Below the pieces are notes generated by a model. It was not told the DNA's origin and ran no database searches. It saw nothing but the letters and a program-made list of their open reading frames with translations. The position numbers and the translations under genes were made by a program. From Pasteurella sp049941595 (GTDB taxonomy: Bacteria > Pseudomonadota > Gammaproteobacteria > Enterobacterales > Pasteurellaceae), in contig JBNFNA010000003.1 of NCBI GenBank assembly GCA_049941595.1, positions 186,001 through 250,000 of the forward strand: a DNA stretch of 64,000 bases, given 5' to 3'. Of this stretch, positions 51,396 to 60,563 are shown in pieces; within the stretch, counting starts at the first letter, position 1; every line of letters starts with the position of its first letter.

Positions 51396-52364
51396 ATGAC
51401 AACGCAAACTCAACCTTTCCAACTTGGAAAATTTTTAATTGAACAACGTTCGGTAATTGCATTACTCGTGCTAATTGCCATCGTATCGATGATCAACCCT
51501 GATTTTTTCAGTGTTGATAATATCTTAAACATTTTACGTCAAACCTCTGTCAATGCGATTATCGCCGTGGGTATGACATTCGTGATCTTGATTGCGGGGA
51601 TTGACTTGTCTGTGGGCTCAGTTCTTGCACTCACAGGGGCAATTGCCGCCTCTATGGTGGGGGCTGAATTACCAATTTTCCTCGTGATTCCAGCGGTGCT
51701 TTTAATTGGTACATTGCTTGGTGGCGTGAGTGGTGTCATCGTAGCAAAAGGTAAAGTGCAAGCCTTTATTGCGACCCTTGTGACAATGACTTTACTCCGT
51801 GGTGTCACAATGGTGTACACCGATGGTCGCCCAATCAGTACCGGCTTCTCTGAAGGGGCAGACGCATTTGCTTTCTTAGGAACAGGCTATGTATTTGGTA
51901 TTCCTGTGCCAATTTGGATTATGGCACTTGTGTTCGCTGCTTCTTGGTACGTATTAAAACATACTCGCATCGGTCGCTATATTTACGCATTAGGTGGCAA
52001 CGAGTCTGCAACCCAATTATCCGGGATTAACGTTAACAAAATTAAAATCTTCGTTTTTGCAGTGAGTGGTTTCTTATCTGCATTGGCGGGATTAATTGTG
52101 ACCTCTCGTCTTTCTTCTGCACAACCCACAGCGGGCGTTTCTTATGAGTTAGATGCGATTGCAGCCGTTGTGGTTGGTGGAACCAGCTTAATGGGTGGTA
52201 AAGGTCGTGTGATGGGCACATTAATTGGTGCATTAATTATTGGTTTCTTAAATAACGCACTGAATTTATTAGATATCTCATCGTATTATCAGATGATCGC
52301 GAAAGCATTGGTTATTTTGGTTGCCGTTTTAGCCGATAACTACCTTGGAACAAAAAAAGTTTAA
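51396..52364 (+). CDS. rbsC: Ribose ABC transporter permease
   Basis: Inner-membrane pore of the ribose importer, 322 residues with about ten helices. NAIIAVGMTFVILIAGIDLSVGSVLALTGAIAASMV near 48-85 and the loop GGNESATQLSGINVNKIKIFVFAVSGFLSALAGL near 197-230 are BPD_transp_2 signatures; AIAAVVVGGTSLMGGKGRVMGTLIGALII follows. Starts ten bases after rbsA, with AAGGATG before the ATG. Confidence 0.96.
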   Translation: MTTQTQPFQLGKFLIEQRSVIALLVLIAIVSMINPDFFSVDNILNILRQTSVNAIIAVGMTFVILIAGIDLSVGSVLALTGAIAASMVGAELPIFLVIPAVLLIGTLLGGVSGVIVAKGKVQAFIATLVTMTLLRGVTMVYTDGRPISTGFSEGADAFAFLGTGYVFGIPVPIWIMALVFAASWYVLKHTRIGRYIYALGGNESATQLSGINVNKIKIFVFAVSGFLSALAGLIVTSRLSSAQPTAGVSYELDAIAAVVVGGTSLMGGKGRVMGTLIGALIIGFLNNALNLLDISSYYQMIAKALVILVAVLADNYLGTKKV

Positions 52365-52390
52365 CCACTACTCTGTAAGGAGAATTTGAA

Positions 52391-53278
52391 ATGAAAAAAT
52401 TGCAAAAATTAACCACATTAGCGTCTGCAGTAATGTTGAGTTTAAGCGTAAGTGCAACAGCATTGGCAAAAGACACTATCGCATTAGCCGTATCAACATT
52501 AGATAATCCATTCTTTGTCACCTTAAAAGATGGTGCACAGAAAAAAGCCGATGAGTTAGGTTATAAATTAGTGGTGCTTGACTCACAAAATGACCCAGCA
52601 AAAGAATTAGCTAACGTTGAAGATTTAACTGTACGTGGTGTGAAAGTATTATTAATCAACCCAACCGATTCTGAAGCTGTAGGTAATGCGGTAAAAATGG
52701 CTAACCGCAACAAAATCCCAGTCATTACATTAGACCGCGGTGCTGCAAGTGGTGATGTGATTTCACATATCGCTTCTGATAACGTGGCTGGTGGTAAAAT
52801 GGCAGGTGATTTCATTGCTGAAAAATTAGGTGCAGGTGCGAAGGTAATCCAATTAGAAGGTATTGCGGGTACATCAGCAGCACGTGAACGTGGAGAAGGT
52901 TTCAAACAAGCAATCGAAGCGCATAAATTTGATGTATTAGCAAGCCAACCAGCTGATTTCGACCGCACTAAAGGCTTAAACGTAATGGAAAACTTACTTG
53001 CAAGTAAAGGTGATGTGCAAGCAGTATTCGCACAAAATGATGAAATGGCATTAGGTGCTTTACGTGCGATTAAAGCGGCAAATAAAAATGTGTTAGTGGT
53101 AGGCTTTGATGGCACTGAAGATGGTGTGAAAGCGGTACAAACTGGTAAAATGGGAGCAACTATTGCTCAACAACCGGATCTTATCGGCGCATTAGGCGTT
53201 GAAGCCGCTGATAAATTATTAAAAGGCGGTATTGTTCCAGCGAAAATGCCAGTAGATCTTAAAGTCATTAGCAAATAA
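52391..53278 (+). CDS. rbsB: Ribose ABC transporter periplasmic binding protein
   Basis: Periplasmic ribose receptor, 295 residues, signal peptide cleaved after SATALA near residue 26. The mature domain begins KDTIALAVSTLDNPFFVTLKDGAQKKADELGY and includes ITLDRGAASGDVISHIASDN and FAQNDEMALGALRAIKAA, ribose-pocket segments of the family. A stem-loop right after the stop partly separates it from rbsK, which would keep the binding protein in excess over downstream products. Confidence 0.96.
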   Translation: MKKLQKLTTLASAVMLSLSVSATALAKDTIALAVSTLDNPFFVTLKDGAQKKADELGYKLVVLDSQNDPAKELANVEDLTVRGVKVLLINPTDSEAVGNAVKMANRNKIPVITLDRGAASGDVISHIASDNVAGGKMAGDFIAEKLGAGAKVIQLEGIAGTSAARERGEGFKQAIEAHKFDVLASQPADFDRTKGLNVMENLLASKGDVQAVFAQNDEMALGALRAIKAANKNVLVVGFDGTEDGVKAVQTGKMGATIAQQPDLIGALGVEAADKLLKGGIVPAKMPVDLKVISK

Positions 53279-53289
53279 TATTGATACCT

Positions 53290-53318
53290 TAGGGCAGGCA
53301 ATTCGTCTGCCCTTTTAG
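53290..53318 (+). terminator. Stem-loop after rbsB
   Basis: AGGGCAG and CTGCCCT form a 7-bp stem with a 9-base loop followed by TTTTAG. It is a modest terminator that probably attenuates rather than blocks reading into rbsK. Confidence 0.7.
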
Positions 53319-53344
53319 AACCAAATAAGAGAAGTGAGAGAAAT

Positions 53345-54268
53345 ATGAAAAAACTTACCGTTCTTGGCAGTGTAAATGCCGATCACGTGATTTCTGTACC
53401 GCACTTTGCGCAACCGGGCGAAACACTTATGGGGAGCAATTACCATATTGCTTATGGCGGTAAAGGAGCCAATCAAGCTGTGGCGGCAGCTAGATTAGGC
53501 GCAAATATTGATTTTATTGCTTGTATTGGTGGTGATGACATTGGTCAAGCGATGAAAAAAGCATTTGAACAAGACGGTATGAATACCGATGCTGTTGTAG
53601 AAATTCCAAACCAAATGACGGGGATTGCGATGATTCAAGTCGCAGCGAGTGGCGAAAATAGTATTGTCATTTCTGCGGGTGCGAACGCCTACTTAAAAGA
53701 AAACATCGTTGAAAAATTTGCTGATAAAATCACGCAAGCGGATGCATTATTAATGCAATTAGAAACACCATTAAGTGCGGTCATTTTAGCAGCAAAATTC
53801 GCAAAATCAGCTGGCACGAAAGTGGTATTAAACCCCGCACCAGCACAAACACTTCCAGATGAATTATTAACACAGCTGGATATGATTACCCCAAATGAAA
53901 CCGAAACTGAAATTCTCACAGGGGTGAAAGTCGTTGGTGAACAAAGTGCAGCACAAGCAGCAGGTGTTTTCCATAGCAAAGGCATCGAAACAGTGCTAAT
54001 TACGCTAGGCTCAAAAGGCGTTTACGTCAGCCAACAAGGCCAAAAAGGGAAAATCGTTGCCGGGTTCAGTGTCCAAGCTAAAGACACTACCGCTGCAGGC
54101 GATACCTTTAATGGTGCACTGATGACCGCACTTCTAGAAGATAAACCATTGCTAGAAGCAATTCGCTTTGCACACGCAGCAGCGGCGATCAGCGTCACAA
54201 GAGAAGGCGCACAGCCGTCAATTCCAAGTCGAGAGGAAACGCTGAAATTCTTACAAGAACAACAGTAA
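53345..54268 (+). CDS. rbsK: Ribokinase
   Basis: Phosphorylates ribose to ribose-5-phosphate. 307 residues of the PfkB family: first signature GGKGANQAVAAARLG near 40-54, second signature DTTAAGDTFNGALMTALLEDKPL near 249-271 with the catalytic Asp in AAGD, and NPAPAQTLPDELL. GAGAG precedes the ATG. Three uptake cores lie inside (near 53401, 53774 and 54126). Confidence 0.97.
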   Translation: MKKLTVLGSVNADHVISVPHFAQPGETLMGSNYHIAYGGKGANQAVAAARLGANIDFIACIGGDDIGQAMKKAFEQDGMNTDAVVEIPNQMTGIAMIQVAASGENSIVISAGANAYLKENIVEKFADKITQADALLMQLETPLSAVILAAKFAKSAGTKVVLNPAPAQTLPDELLTQLDMITPNETETEILTGVKVVGEQSAAQAAGVFHSKGIETVLITLGSKGVYVSQQGQKGKIVAGFSVQAKDTTAAGDTFNGALMTALLEDKPLLEAIRFAHAAAAISVTREGAQPSIPSREETLKFLQEQQ

Positions 54269-54273
54269 AAGAA

Positions 54274-54308
54274 TTCCCGATTAACCGCTTAAACGACTTA
54301 ATCGGGAA
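54274..54308 (+). other. Hairpin between rbsK and rbsR
   Basis: TTCCCGATTAA and TTAATCGGGAA form an 11-bp stem with a 13-base loop. There is no T-run after it (ACGATTTTG), so it is a weak terminator at best; an mRNA stabiliser or an operator-like site are alternatives. Confidence 0.55.
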
Positions 54309-54361
54309 ACGATTTTGAGTGACTTTAGCCCAACGGAAATATTGTAAATGGGACGTTTAAA

Positions 54362-55357
54362 ATGGCAACGATGAAAGACATTGCAAGGATTGCGAAGGTA
54401 TCAACTTCTACCGTTTCACACGTGATCAATAACTCTCGCTTTGTGAGCGATGAAATTCGTGAAAAAGTGATGGCTGTGGTTAAAGAACTCAATTACACTC
54501 CCTCTGCCCTTGCCCGCAGCCTAAAAGTGAAAGAAACCAAAACTATTGGTTTATTAGTGACTGCCACAGATAACCCCTTTTTCGCCGAAGTGGTGAGCGG
54601 TGTTGAGCGTTATTGTCATCAACATCATTACAACTTAATCCTCTCAACCACAGAAGGAAGTAAGGATCGCTTGCTAAACAACCTCAATACGCTGGTGCAA
54701 AAGCAAGTGGATGGTTTGTTACTAATGTGTGCGGACGCACGTTTTCATATTGGCAAAGATCTGAGTATCAATTTGCCTTTTGTGATTATGGACTGGTGGC
54801 CAACGGAGGAAAGTGCGGACAAAATTTATGAAAATTCAGAATATGGTGGCTATCTTGCGACAAAAGCCTTGATCGATAAAGGTCATAAAGAAATTGCGAT
54901 CATTACGGGGAATTTGAAAAAATCATTAGCTCAAAACCGTTTGAAAGGCTATCAAAAAGCACTAAAAGAGGCACAAATTGAAGCTAATCCAAATTGGATT
55001 ATCGAAAGTCATTTCGATTTTGAAGGCGGAATGCGAGGAATGGAAAAAGTGCTTGCGCTCAATCCTCGCCCGACGGCTGTATTTGCGTGTAGCGATAGCA
55101 TTGCTTTTGGTGCATATCAAACCATTTGGCGACAAGGATTAGCGATTCCACAAGATATATCAATTATCGGCTACGACAATATTCACCTTGCACAATATAT
55201 GTCACCACCGCTTAGCACAATAAGCCAGCCAAAAGCAGAATTAGGCAAACTTGCGGTCGAAACACTATTACAGCGTATTAAAAATCCGCAAGAAAATTAC
55301 CGCACTTTATTGCTCGAACCAGAACTTATTCTCAGAGAGTCAATTCAAGCACGCTAG
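54362..55357 (+). CDS. rbsR: Ribose operon repressor, LacI family
   Basis: LacI/GalR-family regulator of 331 residues. The N-terminal helix-turn-helix MKDIARIAKVSTSTVSHVINNSRFVSDEIREKV (4-36) is followed by the hinge helix region LARSLKVKETKTIGLLV and a periplasmic-binding-like effector domain with ATDNPFFAEVVSGVE and the SIAFGAYQTIWRQGL region. As last gene of the rbs operon it most likely binds ribose and the palindrome at 49406-49425. Confidence 0.95.
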   Translation: MATMKDIARIAKVSTSTVSHVINNSRFVSDEIREKVMAVVKELNYTPSALARSLKVKETKTIGLLVTATDNPFFAEVVSGVERYCHQHHYNLILSTTEGSKDRLLNNLNTLVQKQVDGLLLMCADARFHIGKDLSINLPFVIMDWWPTEESADKIYENSEYGGYLATKALIDKGHKEIAIITGNLKKSLAQNRLKGYQKALKEAQIEANPNWIIESHFDFEGGMRGMEKVLALNPRPTAVFACSDSIAFGAYQTIWRQGLAIPQDISIIGYDNIHLAQYMSPPLSTISQPKAELGKLAVETLLQRIKNPQENYRTLLLEPELILRESIQAR

Positions 55358-55391
55358 AACTCAATCTTATAAATTAGAAGTTAGGAAAAAG

Positions 55392-55649
55392 GTGTTTAGA
55401 TTTTTTAATGGATTATTTATTTTTGTTGGCTTATTAGCCCTTTTTATTATCGCTGTGATCGCCATTGTTTTAGGATTTCACTTCTTTCCGATTGCCTCTT
55501 ATATCATTGCAGGCGCTTTTCTTGTAGCCATATTGGCAATTTTATTCGAAGAATATATACAACCTAAACCGACTTCTGTAGCCAAAATGAATATTGTCCA
55601 AGCCTTTAAAGCGGGCTTAAAAAAAGGTTTAGAACACAGTAAAAAATAG
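55392..55649 (+). CDS. Small two-helix inner-membrane protein
   Basis: Reading from GTG at 55392, just after AGGAAAAA, gives 85 residues with two hydrophobic helices (about 6-30 and 35-57, FNGLFIFVGLLALFIIAVIAIVLG and FFPIASYIIAGAFLVAILAILF) and a short basic C-terminal tail ending GLKKGLEHSKK. A longer in-frame ATG at 55251 lies inside rbsR and is unlikely. I do not recognise a family. It sits 34 bases after rbsR and could be cotranscribed with it. Confidence 0.65.
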   Translation: MFRFFNGLFIFVGLLALFIIAVIAIVLGFHFFPIASYIIAGAFLVAILAILFEEYIQPKPTSVAKMNIVQAFKAGLKKGLEHSKK

Positions 55650-55691
55650 AGCCTATTAATTGGCTTTTTCAATTTATGCTTTCATTACAAT

Positions 55692-55720
55692 AAAAAAACG
55701 TGGGTAATCCCACGTTTTCT
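55692..55720 (-). terminator. pheA terminator
   Basis: AAAACGTGGG and CCCACGTTTT form a 10-bp stem with loop TAAT immediately after the pheA stop; the leftward strand then has seven T residues. Confidence 0.88.
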
Positions 55721-55721
55721 T

Positions 55722-56885
55722 TTATACATCAACTTCCACAGGCTTAATAATCTCGCTTGGATAGCAACCCAACACTTTCAGATAATTACTATATTGCTTC
55801 AATTCTTCCAGCGCTTGTTGCGTTTCAGGATTATGAATATTCGCCTCGATTTCCAAATAGAACATTTCTTCCCAAGGCTTACCATAAATTGGGCGAGACT
55901 CTAATTTTGTCATATTAATTTGATGTTTTTTGAACACTAAAAGCGCATCAACTAGCGCCCCTGCTTTTTGTGCCGTGCTCATCAACAACAAGGTTTTAGT
56001 ATGAATTTGTGGGGAGACTTTCAGTGGATTTCTCGCCACTACAATAAAACGTGTAATATTGTTCGATTGATTTGCGATATTGGATTTTAATACACTCAAT
56101 CCATACAAATGTCCGCCGTCTTCATTACCTAGTGCTGCAATATTGGGCTTATTTAAGCTTGAGACGAGTTGCATTGCGTGCGAACTGCTTTCACAGTATT
56201 CAATATGCACACGATCTAAACTTTTGATAAATTGACTGCATTGTTGAATCACTTGAGGGTGGCTATATAGTGTATCAATTTTGCTTAAATCCGTCTGACC
56301 ATTCACCAACACACAGTGCTTAATTGGATAAGCCAATTCTCCCACTAAAGATAAATCCGTGTGTTGTAGCAAATCATACACTTCATTGATTGCGCCCGAA
56401 GTGGTATTTTCCAAAGGTAGCACGCCATAATCTGCTTCGCCATTGCTGACTTTGTCAAAAATCTCATCAAAAGAACTACAACTTAGCTCGACTAAATTTT
56501 CTTGATAGCGTGTCGCATAGTTACGTGCTGCCAAATTAGAATACGAGCCACGTTTGCCAAGAAAGGCAATGTGGATATTTTGCTCACGTTGCTCATTCAG
56601 TTTTTTCTGCAAATAAACCTGCTGAGTGACCACAGAATCTTCAATAATACGTTGGAAAATCTCCGCAATATATTGTGGTTCAAGTTGATAATTTTGGCTT
56701 TCCGCAAACTGAACCAGTTCTTGCAATAGCTGCTGTTCACGCTCTAAATCACGCAAAGGCTTTTGAATTACCTCTTTGCTACGTGCCACATCAAAAGCTA
56801 AACGATGACGTTCAGACAACAATTTTAATAAAGCACGATCAATGCGTGTAATTTGCTGACGGATTTCACTTAAATCAAGAGACAT
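55722..56885 (-). CDS. pheA: Bifunctional chorismate mutase / prephenate dehydratase (P-protein)
   Basis: Converts chorismate to prephenate and on to phenylpyruvate for phenylalanine synthesis. 387 residues: N-terminal AroQ-type mutase (LSEIRQQITRIDRALLKLLSERHRLAFDVARSK, 4-37), central dehydratase (IAFLGKRGSYSNLAAR near 110; LPLENTTSGAINEVYDLL near 165), and a C-terminal ACT regulatory domain with GALVDALLVF and KLESRPIYG, the motifs of phenylalanine feedback binding. No leader peptide with a phenylalanine run is visible upstream. Confidence 0.96.
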   Translation of the reverse strand: MSLDLSEIRQQITRIDRALLKLLSERHRLAFDVARSKEVIQKPLRDLEREQQLLQELVQFAESQNYQLEPQYIAEIFQRIIEDSVVTQQVYLQKKLNEQREQNIHIAFLGKRGSYSNLAARNYATRYQENLVELSCSSFDEIFDKVSNGEADYGVLPLENTTSGAINEVYDLLQHTDLSLVGELAYPIKHCVLVNGQTDLSKIDTLYSHPQVIQQCSQFIKSLDRVHIEYCESSSHAMQLVSSLNKPNIAALGNEDGGHLYGLSVLKSNIANQSNNITRFIVVARNPLKVSPQIHTKTLLLMSTAQKAGALVDALLVFKKHQINMTKLESRPIYGKPWEEMFYLEIEANIHNPETQQALEELKQYSNYLKVLGCYPSEIIKPVEVDV

Positions 56886-56932
56886 ATTTTTTCCTGCTAA
56901 AATAAAAATTTGGCGAAAACTGACCGCACTTT

Positions 56933-58087
56933 TTACAGTGCTGCAGATAAAATTTCTTTCACCGCTTGGCGATCTAAATTTTTATGTTCACCTAAGTTAT
57001 AACGTTGATGTTGTTCTAATTTATCTAAAATAACAGAAAATTGGCTATCATCAATAGCATAATCACGGAAACGTGTTTTAACGCCCATTTGTTCGAAAAA
57101 TTCGCGAGTGCGTTGAATGGCATATTCCACTGCCTCATCTGGGTTTTCACCATTAAACAGCCAAACTCGCTGTGCAAACTGAATGAGTTTTTCACGTTTT
57201 TGTGCTTTTTGATGTTGCATTAACGCAGGCACAACAAGTGCGAGAGTTTGTGCGTGGTCTAAACCATACAATGCTGTTAATTCGTGTCCAATTGCGTGTG
57301 AAGCCCAATCCTCAGGAACCCCCACAGATAAAATATTATTGAGCGCCATTGTCGCAGACCACATAATATTTGCTCGGACATCATAATCTGTCGGATTTTG
57401 TAAAGCTTTTGGACCTTCTTCAATCAAGGTTTGAAACACCCCTTCTGCAAAACGATCTTGAATTTTAGCATTGACTGGATAGGTCATATATTGTTCAAAA
57501 GTATGCACAAACGCATCAACTACACCATTTGCCGTTTGTCTTTCAGGCAAAGAATACGTTGTGGTTGGATCTAACACTGCAAACACAGGGCGCACAAGAT
57601 CCGAACCGAAAGACAACTTATCGCCCGTTTCTTTACGACTAATCACCGCATAACCATTCATTTCTGAACCCGTCGCAGGTAATGTCATCACAGTTGCAAC
57701 AGGAATGGCTTTAGTAATCGGGCTATGTCTTGCCAAAATATCCCAAGGTTCTCCGTCAAAAAGCACCGCACTTGCAATAAATTTACTGCCGTCTAAAACC
57801 GAACCACCGCCTACGGCTAAAATAAAATCAATGTTTTCTTTTTTCGCTAACTCAACCGCTTTCATCAAAGTTTCGTAAGTCGGGTTAGGCTCGATGCCCG
57901 AAAATTCGATCCATTCAAAATCCGCTAAAGCGACTTCTACTTGTGCAAAAACACCGTTCTTTTTCACACTTCCACCACCAGTGGTCACTAAGATACGTGC
58001 ATTTTTAGGAATATGCTGGCTGATTTTTTTGATTTGACCTTGACCGAAAATTGCTAAAGTTGGTAATTGGAAAGTAAAATTAAACAT
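56933..58087 (-). CDS. yqhD: Iron-containing alcohol dehydrogenase, YqhD-like
   Basis: Group III metal-dependent alcohol/aldehyde oxidoreductase of 384 residues, probably an NADPH-dependent aldehyde reductase like E. coli YqhD, used to detoxify short and lipid-derived aldehydes. The nucleotide loop AVGGGSVLDGSKFIA near 91-105 is nearly that of YqhD. Metal-binding residues lie in NGVVDAFVHTFEQY and WASHAIGHELTALYGLDHAQTLALVVPA. Single-gene unit between pheA and lpxC with its own uptake core just upstream of the ATG (near 58120). Confidence 0.88.
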   Translation of the reverse strand: MFNFTFQLPTLAIFGQGQIKKISQHIPKNARILVTTGGGSVKKNGVFAQVEVALADFEWIEFSGIEPNPTYETLMKAVELAKKENIDFILAVGGGSVLDGSKFIASAVLFDGEPWDILARHSPITKAIPVATVMTLPATGSEMNGYAVISRKETGDKLSFGSDLVRPVFAVLDPTTTYSLPERQTANGVVDAFVHTFEQYMTYPVNAKIQDRFAEGVFQTLIEEGPKALQNPTDYDVRANIMWSATMALNNILSVGVPEDWASHAIGHELTALYGLDHAQTLALVVPALMQHQKAQKREKLIQFAQRVWLFNGENPDEAVEYAIQRTREFFEQMGVKTRFRDYAIDDSQFSVILDKLEQHQRYNLGEHKNLDRQAVKEILSAAL

Positions 58088-58169
58088 TGTTATTGCTCCT
58101 TAACTTGGATAATTGCGAGTAAAGTGCGGTCTCTTTTTATAGAGTTTTCAACTGAACTTGCGAAAAATA

Positions 58170-58204
58170 AAAAAGCTATACTTCATCGGAAATATAGCTT
58201 TTTT
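58170..58204 (-). terminator. lpxC terminator
   Basis: AAAAAGCTATA and TATAGCTTTTT form an 11-bp stem with a 12-base loop, 18 bases after the lpxC stop, marking the end of the dcw cluster. Leftward T-run TTTTTATTTTT. Confidence 0.87.
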
Positions 58205-58221
58205 CACTCAGAATTAGGTTA

Positions 58222-59139
58222 TTAAATTAACACTTGAGTTGGTGCTGCGTAACCTTGTGGAACTTCTTGTTTGTCATCGAAAGTCACAAACTCCCACGCA
58301 TCTTGATTATCTAACACCGCACGCAATAATTTGTTATTTAAACCGTGACCCGATTTATAGGCTTTGAAATCACCAATAATGTTGTAGCCCGCCATATATA
58401 AATCACCGATAGCATCTAACATTTTATGACGAACTAACTCATCTTTAAAACGTAAACCATCTTCATTTAAAATGCGGTAATCATCTAACACGATTGCATT
58501 ATCTAAACTTCCGCCTAATGCTAAACCTTGTGATTGAAGATATTCAATATCTTTCATAAAACCGAAAGTTCTTGCACGGCTGATTTGTTGAACGAATGCT
58601 TGTGCAGAGAAATCCATCACATAATTACGCACATCTTTGCCAATCGCTGGATGTTCAAAATCAATTGTGAAGTCTAAACGGAAACCGTTATAAGGTTTAA
58701 ACTCTGCCCATTTGTCACCGTCTTCAACACGTACGTTTTGTTTCACACGAATGAATTTCTTCGCAGCATTTTGTTCTTCAATGCCAGCATCTAATAAAAG
58801 ATAAATGAAAGGGCTCGCACTACCATCCATAATTGGAATTTCTGGTGCATCCACTTCAATAATCACATTATCAATGCCTAAACCTGCTAACGCAGCATTT
58901 AAGTGCTCAACAGTTGAAATACGCACGCCTGCTTCATTTACTAAACAAGTACAAAGCATTGTATCACGCACGGAGTGTGCATTTGCAGGGAAAGTTACTG
59001 GTGGATTCAAGTCAGTACGACAATAAATCACGCCAGTATTTGGCATAGCAGGACGTAACGTTAAGGTTACTTTATTACCGCTATGTAAACCAACACCAGT
59101 TACTTTAATGCTTTGTTTTAAAGTTCTTTGTTTAATCAT
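58222..59139 (-). CDS. lpxC: UDP-3-O-acyl-N-acetylglucosamine deacetylase
   Basis: Committed zinc-dependent step of lipid A synthesis. 305 residues from the ATG at 59139 (MIKQRTLKQSIKVTGVGLHSGNKV), the same as E. coli; AAGAG lies six bases upstream, whereas the in-frame ATG at 59145 is too close to it. Zinc ligands are visible in STVEHLNAALAGLGIDN (His near 79) and VRHKMLDAIGDLYMAG (His/Asp near 238-242); a catalytic His lies in KSGHGLNNKLL. Follows ftsZ as in most gammaproteobacteria. Confidence 0.96.
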   Translation of the reverse strand: MIKQRTLKQSIKVTGVGLHSGNKVTLTLRPAMPNTGVIYCRTDLNPPVTFPANAHSVRDTMLCTCLVNEAGVRISTVEHLNAALAGLGIDNVIIEVDAPEIPIMDGSASPFIYLLLDAGIEEQNAAKKFIRVKQNVRVEDGDKWAEFKPYNGFRLDFTIDFEHPAIGKDVRNYVMDFSAQAFVQQISRARTFGFMKDIEYLQSQGLALGGSLDNAIVLDDYRILNEDGLRFKDELVRHKMLDAIGDLYMAGYNIIGDFKAYKSGHGLNNKLLRAVLDNQDAWEFVTFDDKQEVPQGYAAPTQVLI

Positions 59140-59186
59140 ATTCATCTCTTAACTTATTGCGCTTAATACAACAAGGTTAATCTTAA

Positions 59187-60479
59187 TTACTTATCTGTAT
59201 TGCGAAGAAAGTTTGGTGCATTAAATAAACTTTCATCTTTTTGCAAATTGGTTGGACGCGCTGTGATTGGCGTATCCAAAATACTTGTTTTACTTAGGTC
59301 AGCTGGTCTATTTACATTTGGCTGTGAGCCGTAAGCTGGGCTTTGAGCTTGGTGGCTACCTAAGTTTGCTGGTTGCAGTGGTCTTGCTTCACCCGGTGTA
59401 TGGTGAATTGGTTGCGGACGTTGTACGATTTGTACATCTGGCGTGTCAATTTCACCAAGACCTGTTGCAACAATGGTCACACGAATTTCGTCTTCCATTT
59501 CAGGAACTAATGTTGTCCCCACAACAATGGTTGCTTCATCAGAGGCAAATTCTGCGACAGTAGCACCTACGATATTAAATTCATTGAACGCTAAATCTGA
59601 ACCAGCAGTGATATTTACTAAAATCCCTTTAGCACCAGATAAATCTACACGCTCTAATAAATCACTTTTCACTGCGAGGCGAGTCGCTTCTTCTGCACGG
59701 CCTTCACCTACTGTACCTTTGCAAGAACCGAAACCGATCATTGCTTGACCCATTTCAGACATTATTGTTTTTACGTCTGCAAAGTCCACGTTAATTAAGC
59801 CTGGTGAGGTAATCATATCTGAAATACCTGTCACCGAGTTACGTAACACATCATTAGCCGCAGAGAAGGCTTGAAGCAATGTTGCATTTTTTGGTAATGC
59901 TTTTGCTAATTGTTCGTTTGGAATAATAATTAGAGAATCAACGTGTTTTGAAAGTTCTTTAATTCCCATTTCCGCAAAAGCCATACGTTTTTTGCCTTCA
60001 AACGAGAATGGTTTAGTCACAACTGCAACGGTAAGAATACCTAATTCTTTCGCAATTTGAGCAACGATTGGCGCAGCACCTGTACCAGTACCACCGCCCA
60101 TACCAGCAGCGATAAACACCATATCTGCACCTTCAAGCATTGCACGAAGTGCATCTTGATCATCCTCTGCCGCTTTACGCCCTACATTTGGATTTGCACC
60201 TGCACCTAAACCTTTCGTTGTTGAACCACCGATTTGTACAGTTTGTTGCACTTGGCTTTTGCGCAATGCTTGGGCGTCAGTATTCACTGCATAGAAAATA
60301 ATTTTTCCGTGCTCATCTGAATCCATTACACTTTCATCAAGTAGCGTGCCGCCAATATTATTTTTAATCATACTGGCAACCATATGGTTTACGGCGTTAC
60401 CGCCACCACCACCTACGCCCACAACTTTGATGAGAGCTCCGTCCATTTCACCAAGATCGTAATCTACTGGTTCAAACAT
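59187..60479 (-). CDS. ftsZ: Cell division protein FtsZ
   Basis: Tubulin-like GTPase forming the division ring. 430 residues. KVVGVGGGGGNAVNHM near 20-35, the tubulin signature GGGTGTGAAPIVAQIAKELG near 115-134, and NVDFADVKTIM (T7 loop) are intact. A proline- and glutamine-rich linker precedes the conserved C-terminal peptide (NAPNFLRNTDK), which binds FtsA and ZipA. The start at 60479 (MFEPVDYD) has GGAG at seven bases; the ATG at 60485 is too close. Longer than E. coli FtsZ because of an insertion near residue 40-65 (NNIGGTLLDESVMDSDEHGK). Confidence 0.96.
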   Translation of the reverse strand: MFEPVDYDLGEMDGALIKVVGVGGGGGNAVNHMVASMIKNNIGGTLLDESVMDSDEHGKIIFYAVNTDAQALRKSQVQQTVQIGGSTTKGLGAGANPNVGRKAAEDDQDALRAMLEGADMVFIAAGMGGGTGTGAAPIVAQIAKELGILTVAVVTKPFSFEGKKRMAFAEMGIKELSKHVDSLIIIPNEQLAKALPKNATLLQAFSAANDVLRNSVTGISDMITSPGLINVDFADVKTIMSEMGQAMIGFGSCKGTVGEGRAEEATRLAVKSDLLERVDLSGAKGILVNITAGSDLAFNEFNIVGATVAEFASDEATIVVGTTLVPEMEDEIRVTIVATGLGEIDTPDVQIVQRPQPIHHTPGEARPLQPANLGSHQAQSPAYGSQPNVNRPADLSKTSILDTPITARPTNLQKDESLFNAPNFLRNTDK

Positions 60480-60563
60480 ATTCATTCTCCGTCAATGCTA
60501 ATTCTCTGCTAGCACATTATTAAAACTTAAATATTTCTTATTGTAGATGAAAAATCTAAATTC

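Noticed and set aside
52561..53115. 184-residue ORF on the minus strand opposite rbsB
   Set aside because: Antisense shadow of a confidently identified gene; low-complexity Ser/Ala/Thr composition and no ribosome site.
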